Shown: in pieces, positions 25,083 to 33,592 of the stretch | Layout of the letters: every line of letters starts with the position of its first letter | Position numbering within the stretch: the stretch's first letter is position 1 | NCBI RefSeq assembly: GCF_024498955.1 | Contig: NZ_CP093311.1 | Coordinates: forward strand, 2,418,001 to 2,482,000 | Direction: 5' to 3' | Length of the DNA: 64,000 nt | From: Thermomonas paludicola | GTDB taxonomy: Bacteria; Pseudomonadota; Gammaproteobacteria; Xanthomonadales; Xanthomonadaceae | Notes under the pieces: generated by a model | The model's database searches: none | Told to the model about the DNA's origin: nothing | What the model saw: the letters and a program-made list of their open reading frames with translations, nothing else | Position numbers and translations under genes: made by a program

Positions 25083-26423
25083 ATGCCCGCCATCCTCGTC
25101 ATCGACGATAACCCCGCCGTCGCCACCGCGCTGGAGCTGCTGCTCTCCCTGCATGACATCGACGTGGTGCACGCGGCATCGCCGGCCGACGGCTTGCTGC
25201 GGCTGCGCAACGAGGACATCGGCCTGGTCATCCAGGACATGAATTTCGAAACCGACACCACCTCGGGCGAGGAAGGCGTGGCGCTGTTCCACCAGCTGCG
25301 CGCGGAGCATCCCGACCTCCCGGTGATCCTGCTCACCGCGTGGACGCATCTGGAATCCGCCATCGACCTGGTCAAGGCCGGCGCGGTGGATTACCTGGCC
25401 AAGCCCTGGGACGACCGCAAGCTGCTGGCCACGGTCAACAACCTGCTGGAGCTTGCGCAGGCACAACGCGACCTGGCGCAGGAACGCAGCAGCGAACGAC
25501 AGCGGCGCGAGGCGCTGCTGGGCGGGCATGATCTGCGCGGCGTGGTGTTTGCCGACGACGCCAGCGAAACGATGCTGGCGCTTGCCTGCCAGGTTGCACG
25601 CGCGGACATTCCGGTGCTCATCACTGGCCCGAACGGCACCGGCAAGGAAAAGTACGCCGAAATCGTGCATGCCAATTCCAGCGTCCGCAGCGGCCCGTTC
25701 ATCGCCCTGAATTGCGGCGCACTGCCGGCGGACTTGATCGAAGCCGAGCTGTTCGGCGCCGACGCGGGTGCCTACACCGGCGCCAACAAACCGCGCGAAG
25801 GCAAGTTCGAAGCGGCCGATGGCGGCACCTTGTTCCTCGACGAGGTCGGCACCTTGCCACTGGCTGGGCAGGTGAAGCTGCTGCGCGTGCTGGAAACCGG
25901 CCGCTTCGAGCGGCTGGGCAGCAATCGCGAACGCAGCGTCAAGGTGCGCATCGTCAGCGCCACCAATGCGGATCTGCCGGCACTGATTGCCGCGGGCAGG
26001 TTCCGCGAAGACCTGTTCTACCGCCTCAACGGGATCGAACTGCGGCTGCCGCCGCTGAGCGCCCGCCCGCGCGACATCCTGCCGTTGGCGCGGCATTTCC
26101 TGCCCGCTGGAAAGCGCCTCGGGGAGGAGGCCGAACGCACACTGCAGCGCTATCCATGGCCGGGCAACGTGCGCGAGTTGCGCAACGTGATGCAGCGCGC
26201 TGCGCTGCTGGCGCGTGACGAGGTCGTGTCGGTCGCAGATCTCGGCCTGCCGGCGATCTCCGCTGCTGCACGCCCTGCCGGCACCGACGAGCCCGATCGC
26301 GCCGCCATCGAGGCCGCACTGGATCGCTGCGGCGGCGTGTTGTCACAGGCGGCGGCCGAGCTGGGCCTGTCTCGGCAGGCACTGTACCGTCGGCTGGACC
26401 GGCTTGGCATTGCGCGCGACTGA
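25083..26423 (+). CDS. sigma-54-dependent response regulator (NtrC family)
   Basis: A 446-residue activator with three domains. Receiver: Asp8-Asp9, phosphorylated Asp52 (IQDMNF), Thr85 and Lys107 (LAKPWD). AAA+ domain: Walker A GPNGTGKE at about 182-190, the sigma-54-contacting loop GAYTGA at about 229-234 (Tyr for the usual Phe of GAFTGA, which is a tolerated variant in some members), and Walker B GGTLFLDEVG. The C-terminus is a Fis-type helix-turn-helix (LSQAAAELGLSRQALYRRL). The kinase starts one base after its stop. A consensus sigma-54 promoter heads the same cluster, so it most likely activates the efflux genes. Confidence 0.93.
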   Translation: MPAILVIDDNPAVATALELLLSLHDIDVVHAASPADGLLRLRNEDIGLVIQDMNFETDTTSGEEGVALFHQLRAEHPDLPVILLTAWTHLESAIDLVKAGAVDYLAKPWDDRKLLATVNNLLELAQAQRDLAQERSSERQRREALLGGHDLRGVVFADDASETMLALACQVARADIPVLITGPNGTGKEKYAEIVHANSSVRSGPFIALNCGALPADLIEAELFGADAGAYTGANKPREGKFEAADGGTLFLDEVGTLPLAGQVKLLRVLETGRFERLGSNRERSVKVRIVSATNADLPALIAAGRFREDLFYRLNGIELRLPPLSARPRDILPLARHFLPAGKRLGEEAERTLQRYPWPGNVRELRNVMQRAALLARDEVVSVADLGLPAISAAARPAGTDEPDRAAIEAALDRCGGVLSQAAAELGLSRQALYRRLDRLGIARD

Positions 26424-26424
26424 C

Positions 26425-27735
26425 ATGCTTCGATTTCGCAGGCTTTCCGTCGCCGCGCGCATGGCCGCAATCGCTTGCGCCGGCATCGCGCTGGCGTCGT
26501 TGAGCGCGCTGCAGCTGGCGCGCTGGCTGCCGCCGTGGGCCGCCACGCTGCTCGCCACGCTTGCCGTTGGCGCATGCACGGCCATCGCGACCTGGCGGGC
26601 ACTGGCGCCGATGCACGCCCTGTTCCGCGCGCTGGCCGGCACCGTGGCCAGCTATCGCGATGGTGATTACAGCTTCGGCATTGCCTGGGATGGCGGCGGC
26701 GATCTCGGCCACCTGGTCGCCACGCACAACGCACTCGGCGCCGCCCTGCGCGGGCAGCGGCTGGCGCTGGTGCAGCGCGAACTGCTGCTCGACACCATGG
26801 TGCAGAACACACCGGTCGCCATGGTGCTGGTGGATCCTTCCGGGCGCGTGGTGCTGGGCAACCTGGCCGCGCGCCGGATGCTGGGCGATGGCAAGCGCAT
26901 GGAAGGACGCACCTTCGACGGCGTGCTGGCCGGCGCCGACCCTGCGGTGCAGGACGCTTTTGTGCGCGGCGGCGATGGCATGTTCACCGTCGGCCACGAG
27001 GACGACGAGGATATCTACCACCTGTCACGGCGCAGTTTCCGGCTCAACGGCCGCAGCCACGAACTCATCCTGTTGCGCCAGCTCACCGCCGAACTGCGCC
27101 GCCAGGAAGTGCAGACGTGGAAAAAAGTGATCCGCGTCATCAGCCACGAATTGAACAACTCCCTGGCGCCGATTGCGTCACTGGCGCATTCCGGCGGCGA
27201 ACTGCTGCGCCGTGGCCAGCTCGAGCGGCTGCCAACGGCGCTGGCGACCATCGAGGAGCGCGCGCGCCACCTGGAGAGCTTCATCCGCGACTATGCACGG
27301 TTTGCCAAGCTGCCTTCGCCGCGCGTCGAACCGGTGGAATGGCAGCGCTTCGCTGCCCAGTTGCGCACCCAGGTCGAGTTCGCCTTCGACCTGCAGCCTG
27401 TCGATGGCATCGGCCGTTTCGATGCCGCGCAAGTGGAACAGGCGCTGATCAATTTGCTGAAAAACGCGCATGAGTCCGGGACGCCGCACGACCAGGTGAA
27501 ACTGGCGGTGCGCAAGTTGCCGGACAGTTGGCGCATCGACGTGCTCGATCGCGGCAGCGGAATGAACACCGCGGTACTGGCCAATGCGCTGCTGCCGTTC
27601 TATTCCACCAAGCGCAATGGCACCGGGTTGGGGCTGGCGCTGGCGCGCGAAATCGCCGAAGCGCACGGCGGGCGCATCGCCCTGCTCAACCGCGACGGCG
27701 GGGGCCTGTGCGTGTCGATGGTGCTGCCGGCGTAG
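26425..27735 (+). CDS. sensor histidine kinase, partner of the sigma-54 regulator
   Basis: A 436-residue membrane kinase. Two N-terminal membrane helices (about 11-30 and 34-55) with almost no periplasmic loop suggest sensing within the membrane or in the cytoplasm. A HAMP-like segment and a PAS domain (MVQNTPVAMVLVDPSGRVV) follow. The dimerisation domain has the phospho-acceptor His241 in ISHELNNSLAPI, and the ATPase domain has ALINLLKNAHES (N box), DRGSGM (G1) and GTGLGLALAREIAEAHGG (G2). The architecture is NtrB/NtrY-like. It begins one base after the regulator stop, and its last 50 bases overlap the convergent Cdd1-like gene. Confidence 0.92.
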   Translation: MLRFRRLSVAARMAAIACAGIALASLSALQLARWLPPWAATLLATLAVGACTAIATWRALAPMHALFRALAGTVASYRDGDYSFGIAWDGGGDLGHLVATHNALGAALRGQRLALVQRELLLDTMVQNTPVAMVLVDPSGRVVLGNLAARRMLGDGKRMEGRTFDGVLAGADPAVQDAFVRGGDGMFTVGHEDDEDIYHLSRRSFRLNGRSHELILLRQLTAELRRQEVQTWKKVIRVISHELNNSLAPIASLAHSGGELLRRGQLERLPTALATIEERARHLESFIRDYARFAKLPSPRVEPVEWQRFAAQLRTQVEFAFDLQPVDGIGRFDAAQVEQALINLLKNAHESGTPHDQVKLAVRKLPDSWRIDVLDRGSGMNTAVLANALLPFYSTKRNGTGLGLALAREIAEAHGGRIALLNRDGGGLCVSMVLPA

Positions 27736-28015
27736 CGCAGCGCGTTTTTCGCTGCGCGGTGAAGTCCCACCACGGCCGCGCGTCTTCGCCGCGCATGAAT
27801 GCGGTGATCGACAGGAACACATCGATCACGCAGGGGTCGTGCCGCACGCCGGTCTTGCGGCACAGCGCTTCGTACATCGAAAGCGCATCTGCGGCCAGCA
27901 GTTGCTGCGGGCGTTCGATGCCGATCAGGCGCAGGTCACCGGCAATCGAGGGGCCGACATTGGGCAGGTCGGTCAGCGCATGGAGTGCATCACGGCGCAC
28001 GCGCGCGGGATTCAC
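27686..28015 (-). CDS. Cdd1-like helix-hairpin-helix protein
   Basis: A 109-residue protein starting with GTG at 28015, whose GTGA overlaps the glmU stop. The N-terminal half ([20 protein letters not shown] with [20 protein letters not shown]) is the Cdd1/'pathogenicity locus' domain, a helix-hairpin-helix fold expected to bind nucleic acid. The [14 protein letters not shown] block completes it. The last 25 residues are basic and low in conservation, and they come from bases that overlap the histidine kinase gene on the other strand. The function of the family is not established. Confidence 0.82.
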   Translation of the reverse strand: MNPARVRRDALHALTDLPNVGPSIAGDLRLIGIERPQQLLAADALSMYEALCRKTGVRHDPCVIDVFLSITAFMRGEDARPWWDFTAQRKTRCATPAAPSTRTGPRRRG

Positions 28016-29391
28016 GGCGCCTTCTTCTGCGGCCGTTTCCAGGCCTCGACCACCGCCTGATGCGCGCGCGCCACGCTCAGCTTGCCTGCCGGCGCGTGCC
28101 TGGTGATGGTGGAACCTGCGGCAATGGTCGCGTCCTTGCCAATCGTCACCGGTGCCACCAGCGCCGAATTGGAGCCGATGAACGCGCCATCTTCAATGGT
28201 GGTGGTGGACTTGTTCACGCCATCGTAGTTGCAGGTGATGGTGCCCGCGCCGACATTGACGCCCGCGCCGATCACCGCATCGCCCAGGTAGGCCAGGTGA
28301 TTGGCTTTGCTGCCACGGCCCAGCGTTGTTTTCTTGGTCTCGACGAAGTTGCCGACATGCACGCCGTCCGCCAGCACGGTCCCGGGACGCAGCCGCGCAT
28401 AGGGGCCGATGTGCGCCGCGCCTTCGGTGCGGGCGCCGTCGATGTCGCAATGTGCGGCAACCAGTGTTCCGGCGGCCAGCGAGGCATCCCTGAGCCGGCA
28501 AAACGGGCCGATGCGCACGCCGTCAGCCAGCGTCACTTCTCCCTCCAGCACCACATCGACGTCGATCTCCACGTCACGCCCAACGCGCACGCTGCCGCGA
28601 ATGTCCAGGCGCGCCGGATCCGCCACCCGCGCGCCCTGCGCGCACAGCGCCTTCACCTGCCGAAGCTGGAACGCGCGCTCCAGCTGCGCCAGCTGCCACG
28701 GGTCGTTGGCGCCTTCGGTTTCCAGCGGGTCGGCGACGATCACGATTTCCGCGGCGGAGTACTCGTCCGCGGCGGCGGCGAACACGTCGGTGAGGTAATA
28801 CTCACCCTGCGCATTGTCGTTGCGCAGGCCGTCCAGCCACTGCTTCAGCGCGTTGCCATCGGCGGCGATCACGCCGGTATTGATCAGGCCGATCCGGCGC
28901 TGCCCGTCGTCGGCATCCTTGTGCTCCACGATCGCCGCCACGTGCCCTTCCGCATCGCGCACGATCCGCCCGTAGCCCGCCGGGTCAGCCGGTTCCGCCG
29001 CCAGCACCGCCAGCCGGCGCGGCGAAGCCAGCAACCGCTGCAGGGTGGTTGCAGTGATCAGCGGCACATCGCCGTACAGCACCAGCACGCGCGCACCGTC
29101 CGGCACGCCCGGCATCGCCTGCTGCACCGCATGGCCGGTGCCAAGCTGTTGCGCCTGCTCGGCCCAGAGCAGGTCGGGCTGGCCCGCGAATGCCGCACGC
29201 ACCTGCCCGCCGCCGTGGCCGTACACGATGTGGATGGCCTCGGGCGACAGCGCCCGTGCGGCGTTGACCACGTGCGCCAACATCGGCTGGCCCGCGATCT
29301 TCTGCAGCACCTTGGGCAGCGTGGACCTCATTCGCTTGCCTTCGCCTGCGGCAAGGATGATGACGTGCAGGGCGGCGGGCGATGCGGGCAT
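28012..29391 (-). CDS. glmU: bifunctional UDP-N-acetylglucosamine pyrophosphorylase / glucosamine-1-phosphate N-acetyltransferase
   Basis: Makes UDP-GlcNAc from glucosamine-1-phosphate in two steps. The 459-residue protein has an N-terminal nucleotidyltransferase ([20 protein letters not shown], with the GxGxRMxS..PK signature, and LYGDVPLI) and a C-terminal left-handed beta-helix acetyltransferase of hexapeptide repeats, with the active-site region [20 protein letters not shown] and [10 protein letters not shown]. Length equals the family norm (about 455). The ATG at 29391 was chosen over an upstream in-frame start. It is divergent from the gtrA-like pseudogene across 71 bp, and followed by the Cdd1-like gene through a GTGA overlap. 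Confidence 0.97.
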   Translation of the reverse strand: MPASPAALHVIILAAGEGKRMRSTLPKVLQKIAGQPMLAHVVNAARALSPEAIHIVYGHGGGQVRAAFAGQPDLLWAEQAQQLGTGHAVQQAMPGVPDGARVLVLYGDVPLITATTLQRLLASPRRLAVLAAEPADPAGYGRIVRDAEGHVAAIVEHKDADDGQRRIGLINTGVIAADGNALKQWLDGLRNDNAQGEYYLTDVFAAAADEYSAAEIVIVADPLETEGANDPWQLAQLERAFQLRQVKALCAQGARVADPARLDIRGSVRVGRDVEIDVDVVLEGEVTLADGVRIGPFCRLRDASLAAGTLVAAHCDIDGARTEGAAHIGPYARLRPGTVLADGVHVGNFVETKKTTLGRGSKANHLAYLGDAVIGAGVNVGAGTITCNYDGVNKSTTTIEDGAFIGSNSALVAPVTIGKDATIAAGSTITRHAPAGKLSVARAHQAVVEAWKRPQKKAP

Positions 29392-29462
29392 GGGCGGGTC
29401 TCCGGGATCAGGGGAGATTCTAGCCGTCGCGCAGCCGGCCCGGCTTGCCGGACAATGATCCA

Positions 29463-29846
29463 ATGACTCTGCGACGACATCTTGGCGGCTAGGCCGTCGC
29501 CGGCCTGCTGCAATGGGGGCTGGAATACGCCGTGATGCTGGCGCTCAGCCAGTGGCTGCTGCCGGTGGCGCCAGCCAATGTCGTGGGGCGCATTTGCGGG
29601 GCGATGCCGGGATTCTGGCTCAACGGCAGGTGGACGTTCGCAAGCCCAGGCACCCGACTGGGCCGCCGCGCGCTGCTGCGCTTCGGCTGCGCATGGCTGG
29701 CCTTGACCGCATTGAACACCGCCATCGTCGGCCTGCTTGGCCAGCACGCCGGCCTGCGCGCCGCGCAGCTTTTCAAGCCCGCCGCCGACTTGCTGTCGGG
29801 CGGCGTGGGCTTCCTGCTGTCACGCCACTGGATCTACCGGCGCTAG
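29463..29846 (+). pseudogene. GtrA-family membrane protein with an in-frame amber codon
   Basis: Read through, the frame gives MTLRRHLGG, then TAG (29490-29492), then [20 protein letters not shown] and a complete GtrA-like protein of four membrane segments with the family-like motif FWLNGRWTF and a SRHWIYRR end. The stop falls at codon 10, where relatives commonly have an aromatic residue (RR..GY.V.G); TAT or TAC would need a single change. Re-initiation at GTG 29532 would yield 104 residues lacking most of the first helix. GtrA proteins flip or help transfer polyprenyl-linked sugars. The stop codon is palindromic CTAG, shared with the convergent ligase gene. A sequencing error is possible. 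Confidence 0.75.
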
Positions 29847-31207
29847 TACGCGAACTCGCAGAACAGCGGATCCACGCTGCCGTGCCACTCGCCGTTGAAC
29901 AGCTCCAGCTTGCGCTCGGCCGGGGTCTTGCCGGATTCGGCGATCTCGATCAGCGGATCCAGGAACCGCGATTCGTCCACCCCCTGGCTGTTGCGCACGG
30001 CACGACGCTGCAATCCGGCCACCGCGATCTTCACCGCCTCGCGGGCCAGGTCGCGTGCCGTGCCGTTGCGGAATGGCAGCTTCAGCGCCTGCCTGGGCAC
30101 GCCATCGCGCAGGGCGTGGCGCTCGGCCATCGAGAAATCCTTGACCAGATCCCACGCCGCGTCCAGCGCCGCATCGTCGTACAGCAAGCCCACCCAAAAT
30201 GCCGACAGCGCGCACAGCCGGCTCCAGGGGCCGCCATCGGCGCCGCGCATTTCCAGGAATTTCTTCAACCGCACTTCGGGAAACGCGGTGGTCATGTGGT
30301 CGTTCCAGTCGCGCAGGGTCGGCAGCGCGCCGGGCAGCACATCGAGTTTGCCGCGCAGGAAGTCGCGGAACGACTTGCCGCTGGCATCGTGATAAATGCC
30401 ATCGCGATAGGAAAAATACATCGGCACGTCGAGCAGGTAATCGACGTAACGCTCATAGCCGAAGCCGTCCTCGAACACGAAGTCCAGCATCCCGGTGCGG
30501 CCGGCGTCGGTGTCGGTCCAGATGTGCGAGCGGTAGCTCAGATAGCCGTTGGGCTTGCCTTCGGTGAATGGCGAATCGGCGAACAGCGCGGTGGCAATCG
30601 GCTGCAGCGCCAGCGACACGCGGAACTTCTTCACCATGTCCGCTTCGCTGGCGTAGTCCAGGTTGACCTGCACCGTGCAGGTGCGGGTCATCATGTCGAG
30701 GCCAAGCGTGCCGACCTTGGGCATGTACTCGCGCATGATCCTGTAGCGACCCTTCGGCATCCATGGCATGTCCTCGCGCCGCCACTTGGGCTGGAAACCC
30801 ATGCCGAGAAAGCCCAACCCCAGCTCGTCGGCCACTTCGCGCACTTCGCGCAGGTGGTCGCCCACTTCCTTGCAGGTCTGGTGGATGTTTTCCAGCGGCG
30901 CGCCGGACAGTTCCAGCTGGCCGGCAGGCTCCAGCGTCACCGACGCCGCATCCCGCAGCAGCGCGATGGTGCGGCCGCCCTCCTGCACCGGCTGCCAGCC
31001 AAAGCGCGTCAATCCGGTCAGCAATGCCTCGATGCCGCGCTCGCCATCGAACTCGGGCGGACGCAGATCAGCCAGGCGGAAACCGAATTTCTCGTGCTCG
31101 GTGCCGATGCGCCAATCACTGCGGGGTTTTTCCCCCGAGGCCAGCACCTGCGCCAATTGACGATGGTCGGTAATCGGCAGGTCACTGGCAGTGCTGGGTC
31201 CGGACAT
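29843..31207 (-). CDS. gshA: glutamate-cysteine ligase (plant/EgtA-like type)
   Basis: ATP-dependent cytosolic enzyme that joins glutamate and cysteine, the first step of glutathione synthesis. The 454-residue protein belongs to the GCS2-like group found in alpha/xanthomonad bacteria and plants rather than the E. coli GshA group. Blocks include [44 protein letters not shown] and [19 protein letters not shown]. The ATG at 31207 ([12 protein letters not shown]) is the only early start. Its stop shares CTAG with the gtrA-like frame. gshB is not in the window. Confidence 0.92.
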   Translation of the reverse strand: MSGPSTASDLPITDHRQLAQVLASGEKPRSDWRIGTEHEKFGFRLADLRPPEFDGERGIEALLTGLTRFGWQPVQEGGRTIALLRDAASVTLEPAGQLELSGAPLENIHQTCKEVGDHLREVREVADELGLGFLGMGFQPKWRREDMPWMPKGRYRIMREYMPKVGTLGLDMMTRTCTVQVNLDYASEADMVKKFRVSLALQPIATALFADSPFTEGKPNGYLSYRSHIWTDTDAGRTGMLDFVFEDGFGYERYVDYLLDVPMYFSYRDGIYHDASGKSFRDFLRGKLDVLPGALPTLRDWNDHMTTAFPEVRLKKFLEMRGADGGPWSRLCALSAFWVGLLYDDAALDAAWDLVKDFSMAERHALRDGVPRQALKLPFRNGTARDLAREAVKIAVAGLQRRAVRNSQGVDESRFLDPLIEIAESGKTPAERKLELFNGEWHGSVDPLFCEFAY

Positions 31208-31308
31208 CGGCGTCGTCTATCGGAAGGCCAAGCAGGATAGCCCCCATTGCCCACTCATCGCAGCACTGCGGCTGCACGTTCAGCGTTCTGCGCATGCGCG
31301 CAATGTGG

Positions 31309-31920
31309 TTACCACTCCAGCCAACGGGCCACCACCGAACGCAATTCATCCACGCCCTGCTTGGACTCGCCGGAAAACAGCTGAACGCTCACGCTGTCGG
31401 CAAACGCCCGCGAAAGCTCCATCCGCACTGCCTGCAGGGTGTTGCCGGCCGCACCCCGGCCCAATTTGTCGGCCTTGGTCAGCAACACGTGGGCCGGCAG
31501 GCCGCGACGCATGGCATAGCCCAGCATTTGCCGGTCGTAGTCCTTGAGCGGATGCCGGATATCCATCACCACCACCAGCCCGCGCAAGGCGAAGCGGCTG
31601 CCGAAATAGGTGTCGAGGAACGCCTGCCAGTGTGCCTGCAGGTCTTGCGGCACCTTGGCATAGCCATAGCCGGGCAAGTCCACCAGATAGCGGTCTTCGC
31701 GCGGCGGTATGCCAAAGAACACCAGTTGCTGGGTTCGTCCCGGGGTCTTGGACACCCGCGCCAGCGCATTTTGCTGGCACAGCGCGTTGAGCGCCGAGGA
31801 TTTGCCGGCATTGGAACGACCGGCGAAGGCCACCTCGAAGCCGCCATCGGGCGGCAATTGGCGGAGCGTATGGGCGGCCAGCAGGTACTGGGCGCGGGCA
31901 AAAGGATTGGGCACGGCCAT
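31309..31920 (-). CDS. engB: ribosome biogenesis GTP-binding protein EngB/YsxC
   Basis: Essential-type GTPase that acts in assembly of the large ribosomal subunit. The 203-residue protein shows G1 GRSNAGKSS, G2/switch Thr in TPGRTQQLVFF, G3 DLPGYGYA and G4 TKADK. I chose the ATG at 31920 (MAVPNPFARAQYLL), which gives family length; ATG 31926 and GTG 31947 are in-frame alternatives. It is divergent from the cytochrome c4 gene. A 101-bp gap separates its end from the ligase start downstream on the same strand. Confidence 0.94.
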   Translation of the reverse strand: MAVPNPFARAQYLLAAHTLRQLPPDGGFEVAFAGRSNAGKSSALNALCQQNALARVSKTPGRTQQLVFFGIPPREDRYLVDLPGYGYAKVPQDLQAHWQAFLDTYFGSRFALRGLVVVMDIRHPLKDYDRQMLGYAMRRGLPAHVLLTKADKLGRGAAGNTLQAVRMELSRAFADSVSVQLFSGESKQGVDELRSVVARWLEW

Positions 31921-31961
31921 CTGCATAGCATCGCATGTCCGGGCCACTTCGCCGCGATGGT

Positions 31962-31990
31962 TTGACCGGCTTGGGCGCGCCGACCATAAT
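31962..31990 (+). promoter_or_regulatory. sigma-70-type promoter for the cytochrome c4 gene
   Basis: TTGACC (31962-31967, 5/6 to consensus) and CATAAT (31985-31990, 5/6), spaced by 17 bp. The predicted start near 31997 gives a leader of about 43 nt before the ATG at 32040. It is one of the best sigma-70 promoters by eye in the window. Confidence 0.68.
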
Positions 31991-32039
31991 TTGCCGGTTC
32001 CGGGGTGATTGCCGCCCTTTCAACCCTGTGGAGTCCTGC

Positions 32040-32807
32040 ATGCGCCCTGTACACGCCTTTGCCGGTATTGCCTGCCTTGCTCTTGCCGCGGCGGCCTACG
32101 CCCAGAGCACCGCAGTTGCCGTGCCCGACAACGCCCCGGTGCAGGTCGCGCCATTGCAGGAAAAGCCCGCCAGCTGGGGTGACGCCCAAGCAGGACAAAG
32201 CAAAGCCGGCGTCTGCGCCGCCTGCCACGGCCTGGACGGCAACGCGATGCAGCAAAATGCACCGCGCATCGCCGGCATGCCCGAGCGTTACATCGCCGAG
32301 CAACTGCACCTGTTCAAGAGCGGCCAGCGCACCAACGGCCTGGCGGCGATCATGGCGCCGTTTGCCGGCATGCTGAGCGCGCAGGACATGCGCGACGTCG
32401 GCGCCTGGTTCTCCAAGCAGGCCGCCGGCGCCGGCGTGGCCGATGACACCCTCATCGCCACTGGCCCGAACAAGGACATGAAGTTCTATCAGGTCGGCGA
32501 AACGCTGTTCCGCAACGGCGACGCCAGCCGCGGCATTCCGGCCTGCATGGCCTGCCATGGCCCGTCCGGTGCGGGCAATCCCGGCCCGGCGTATCCGGCG
32601 CTGCACGGCCAGGATTCTGTCTATGTGGCGCGCCGCCTGGAGGAATACCGCGCCGGCGCCACCACCTACACCAGCCCGGCGCATTTCAAGCTGATGGCGA
32701 CCGTCTCCAAGTCGCTGAGTGACGAAGAAATCAAATCGCTGGCCAGCTATGTGCAGGGGCTGCATACCCGCGAACCCGGCACCACCAAGGAAAGCATCGC
32801 CCGCTGA
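32040..32807 (+). CDS. diheme cytochrome c4
   Basis: A 255-residue periplasmic electron carrier likely to deliver electrons to terminal oxidases. A signal peptide (HAFAGIACLALAAAAYAQS) precedes two c-type heme domains, with motifs CAACH at residues 59-63 and CMACH at about 172-176. Axial Met candidates are in the conserved APFAGM and FKLMATVSKSLSDEEIKSLA stretches. Length is slightly above the classic c4 (about 200) because of a 30-residue linker after the signal peptide. It has its own sigma-70-like promoter and is followed 77 bp later by two dsbA-type genes, a fixed grouping in this family of bacteria; DsbA would help in periplasmic redox chemistry. Confidence 0.9.
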   Translation: MRPVHAFAGIACLALAAAAYAQSTAVAVPDNAPVQVAPLQEKPASWGDAQAGQSKAGVCAACHGLDGNAMQQNAPRIAGMPERYIAEQLHLFKSGQRTNGLAAIMAPFAGMLSAQDMRDVGAWFSKQAAGAGVADDTLIATGPNKDMKFYQVGETLFRNGDASRGIPACMACHGPSGAGNPGPAYPALHGQDSVYVARRLEEYRAGATTYTSPAHFKLMATVSKSLSDEEIKSLASYVQGLHTREPGTTKESIAR

Positions 32808-32884
32808 CCGGCGCTGCTTCACCATGCGTTCGCCCTGGGCCGCGCATGCTTGCCCGGGCACCCTGACCGCTGGAACCCGACCCG

Positions 32885-33574
32885 ATGCGCGCACTGTTGT
32901 TGTCGATGGCCCTGCTGCTGACCGCGGCACTTTTCCCGGCACACGCCCAGGCCGCCCTGCCTGGCCTGACCGAAGGTGTCCAGTACCGCGCAATCGACGG
33001 GGGCCAGCCTTACCAAGCGCTGCCTCCCGGCATGGTTGAAGTGGCCGAGGTGTTCGCCTACACCTGCCCGCACTGCGCGCACTTCGCCCCCACCCTGGAC
33101 GCGTGGGCGAAGCAGCTTCCCCCGCACGCCAAACTGGTGCTGGTGCCGGGCGTGTTCGGCCGTGATGATGACTGGGCCCGCGCCTTCTTCGCCGCACAGG
33201 CCAGCAAATCTCTGGCGGTGCTGCATCCGCGCCTGTTCGCCGCCATCCACGAGACCGGCGAACTGCCGCGCAACGCCGATCGCGCGCAGATCACGGCCTT
33301 TGCCGGCAAAATCCCCGGGGTCAACGCCGCCTCCTTCAAGGCCGCGATGCAGAACGACGCCGCGCTGCTTCCAAAGCTGAAGTACGCCTATGAATTTTCC
33401 GCGCGCAGCCAAGTCGAGGGCACGCCTTCGCTGATTGTCGCCGGGCGCTACCTGATTCTCGGCAACAGCTACGAAAACCTGCTGGCCAACGCCCGCGCCG
33501 TGGTCAACGCGCTGGCCCCGAAAAAAACAGCGCCGGCCAAGGCTGCCGCCAAACCGGCCGCTCCCCGCTCCTGA
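32885..33574 (+). CDS. dsbA: thiol:disulfide interchange protein DsbA, first copy
   Basis: Periplasmic thioredoxin-fold oxidase that introduces disulfides. The 229-residue protein has a signal peptide (LLLSMALLLTAALFPAHAQA), active site CPHC at residues 61-64 (AYTCPHCAHF) and the cis-Pro loop EGTPSLIVAGRY. CPHC is the E. coli DsbA active site. The C-terminal tail of about 20 residues is Lys/Ala/Pro-rich (KKTAPAKAAAK). It is 18 bp upstream of a second dsbA-type gene and probably co-transcribed. dsbB is not in the window. Confidence 0.92.
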   Translation: MRALLLSMALLLTAALFPAHAQAALPGLTEGVQYRAIDGGQPYQALPPGMVEVAEVFAYTCPHCAHFAPTLDAWAKQLPPHAKLVLVPGVFGRDDDWARAFFAAQASKSLAVLHPRLFAAIHETGELPRNADRAQITAFAGKIPGVNAASFKAAMQNDAALLPKLKYAYEFSARSQVEGTPSLIVAGRYLILGNSYENLLANARAVVNALAPKKTAPAKAAAKPAAPRS

Positions 33575-33592
33575 TCGCATGATGGAATCCCC

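Noticed and set aside
25083..26423. The response regulator as sigma-70 type because of the Tyr in its GAFTGA loop
   Set aside because: The rest of the AAA+ domain and the Fis-type helix-turn-helix are intact, Tyr is a conservative change, and a consensus sigma-54 promoter is in the same cluster.
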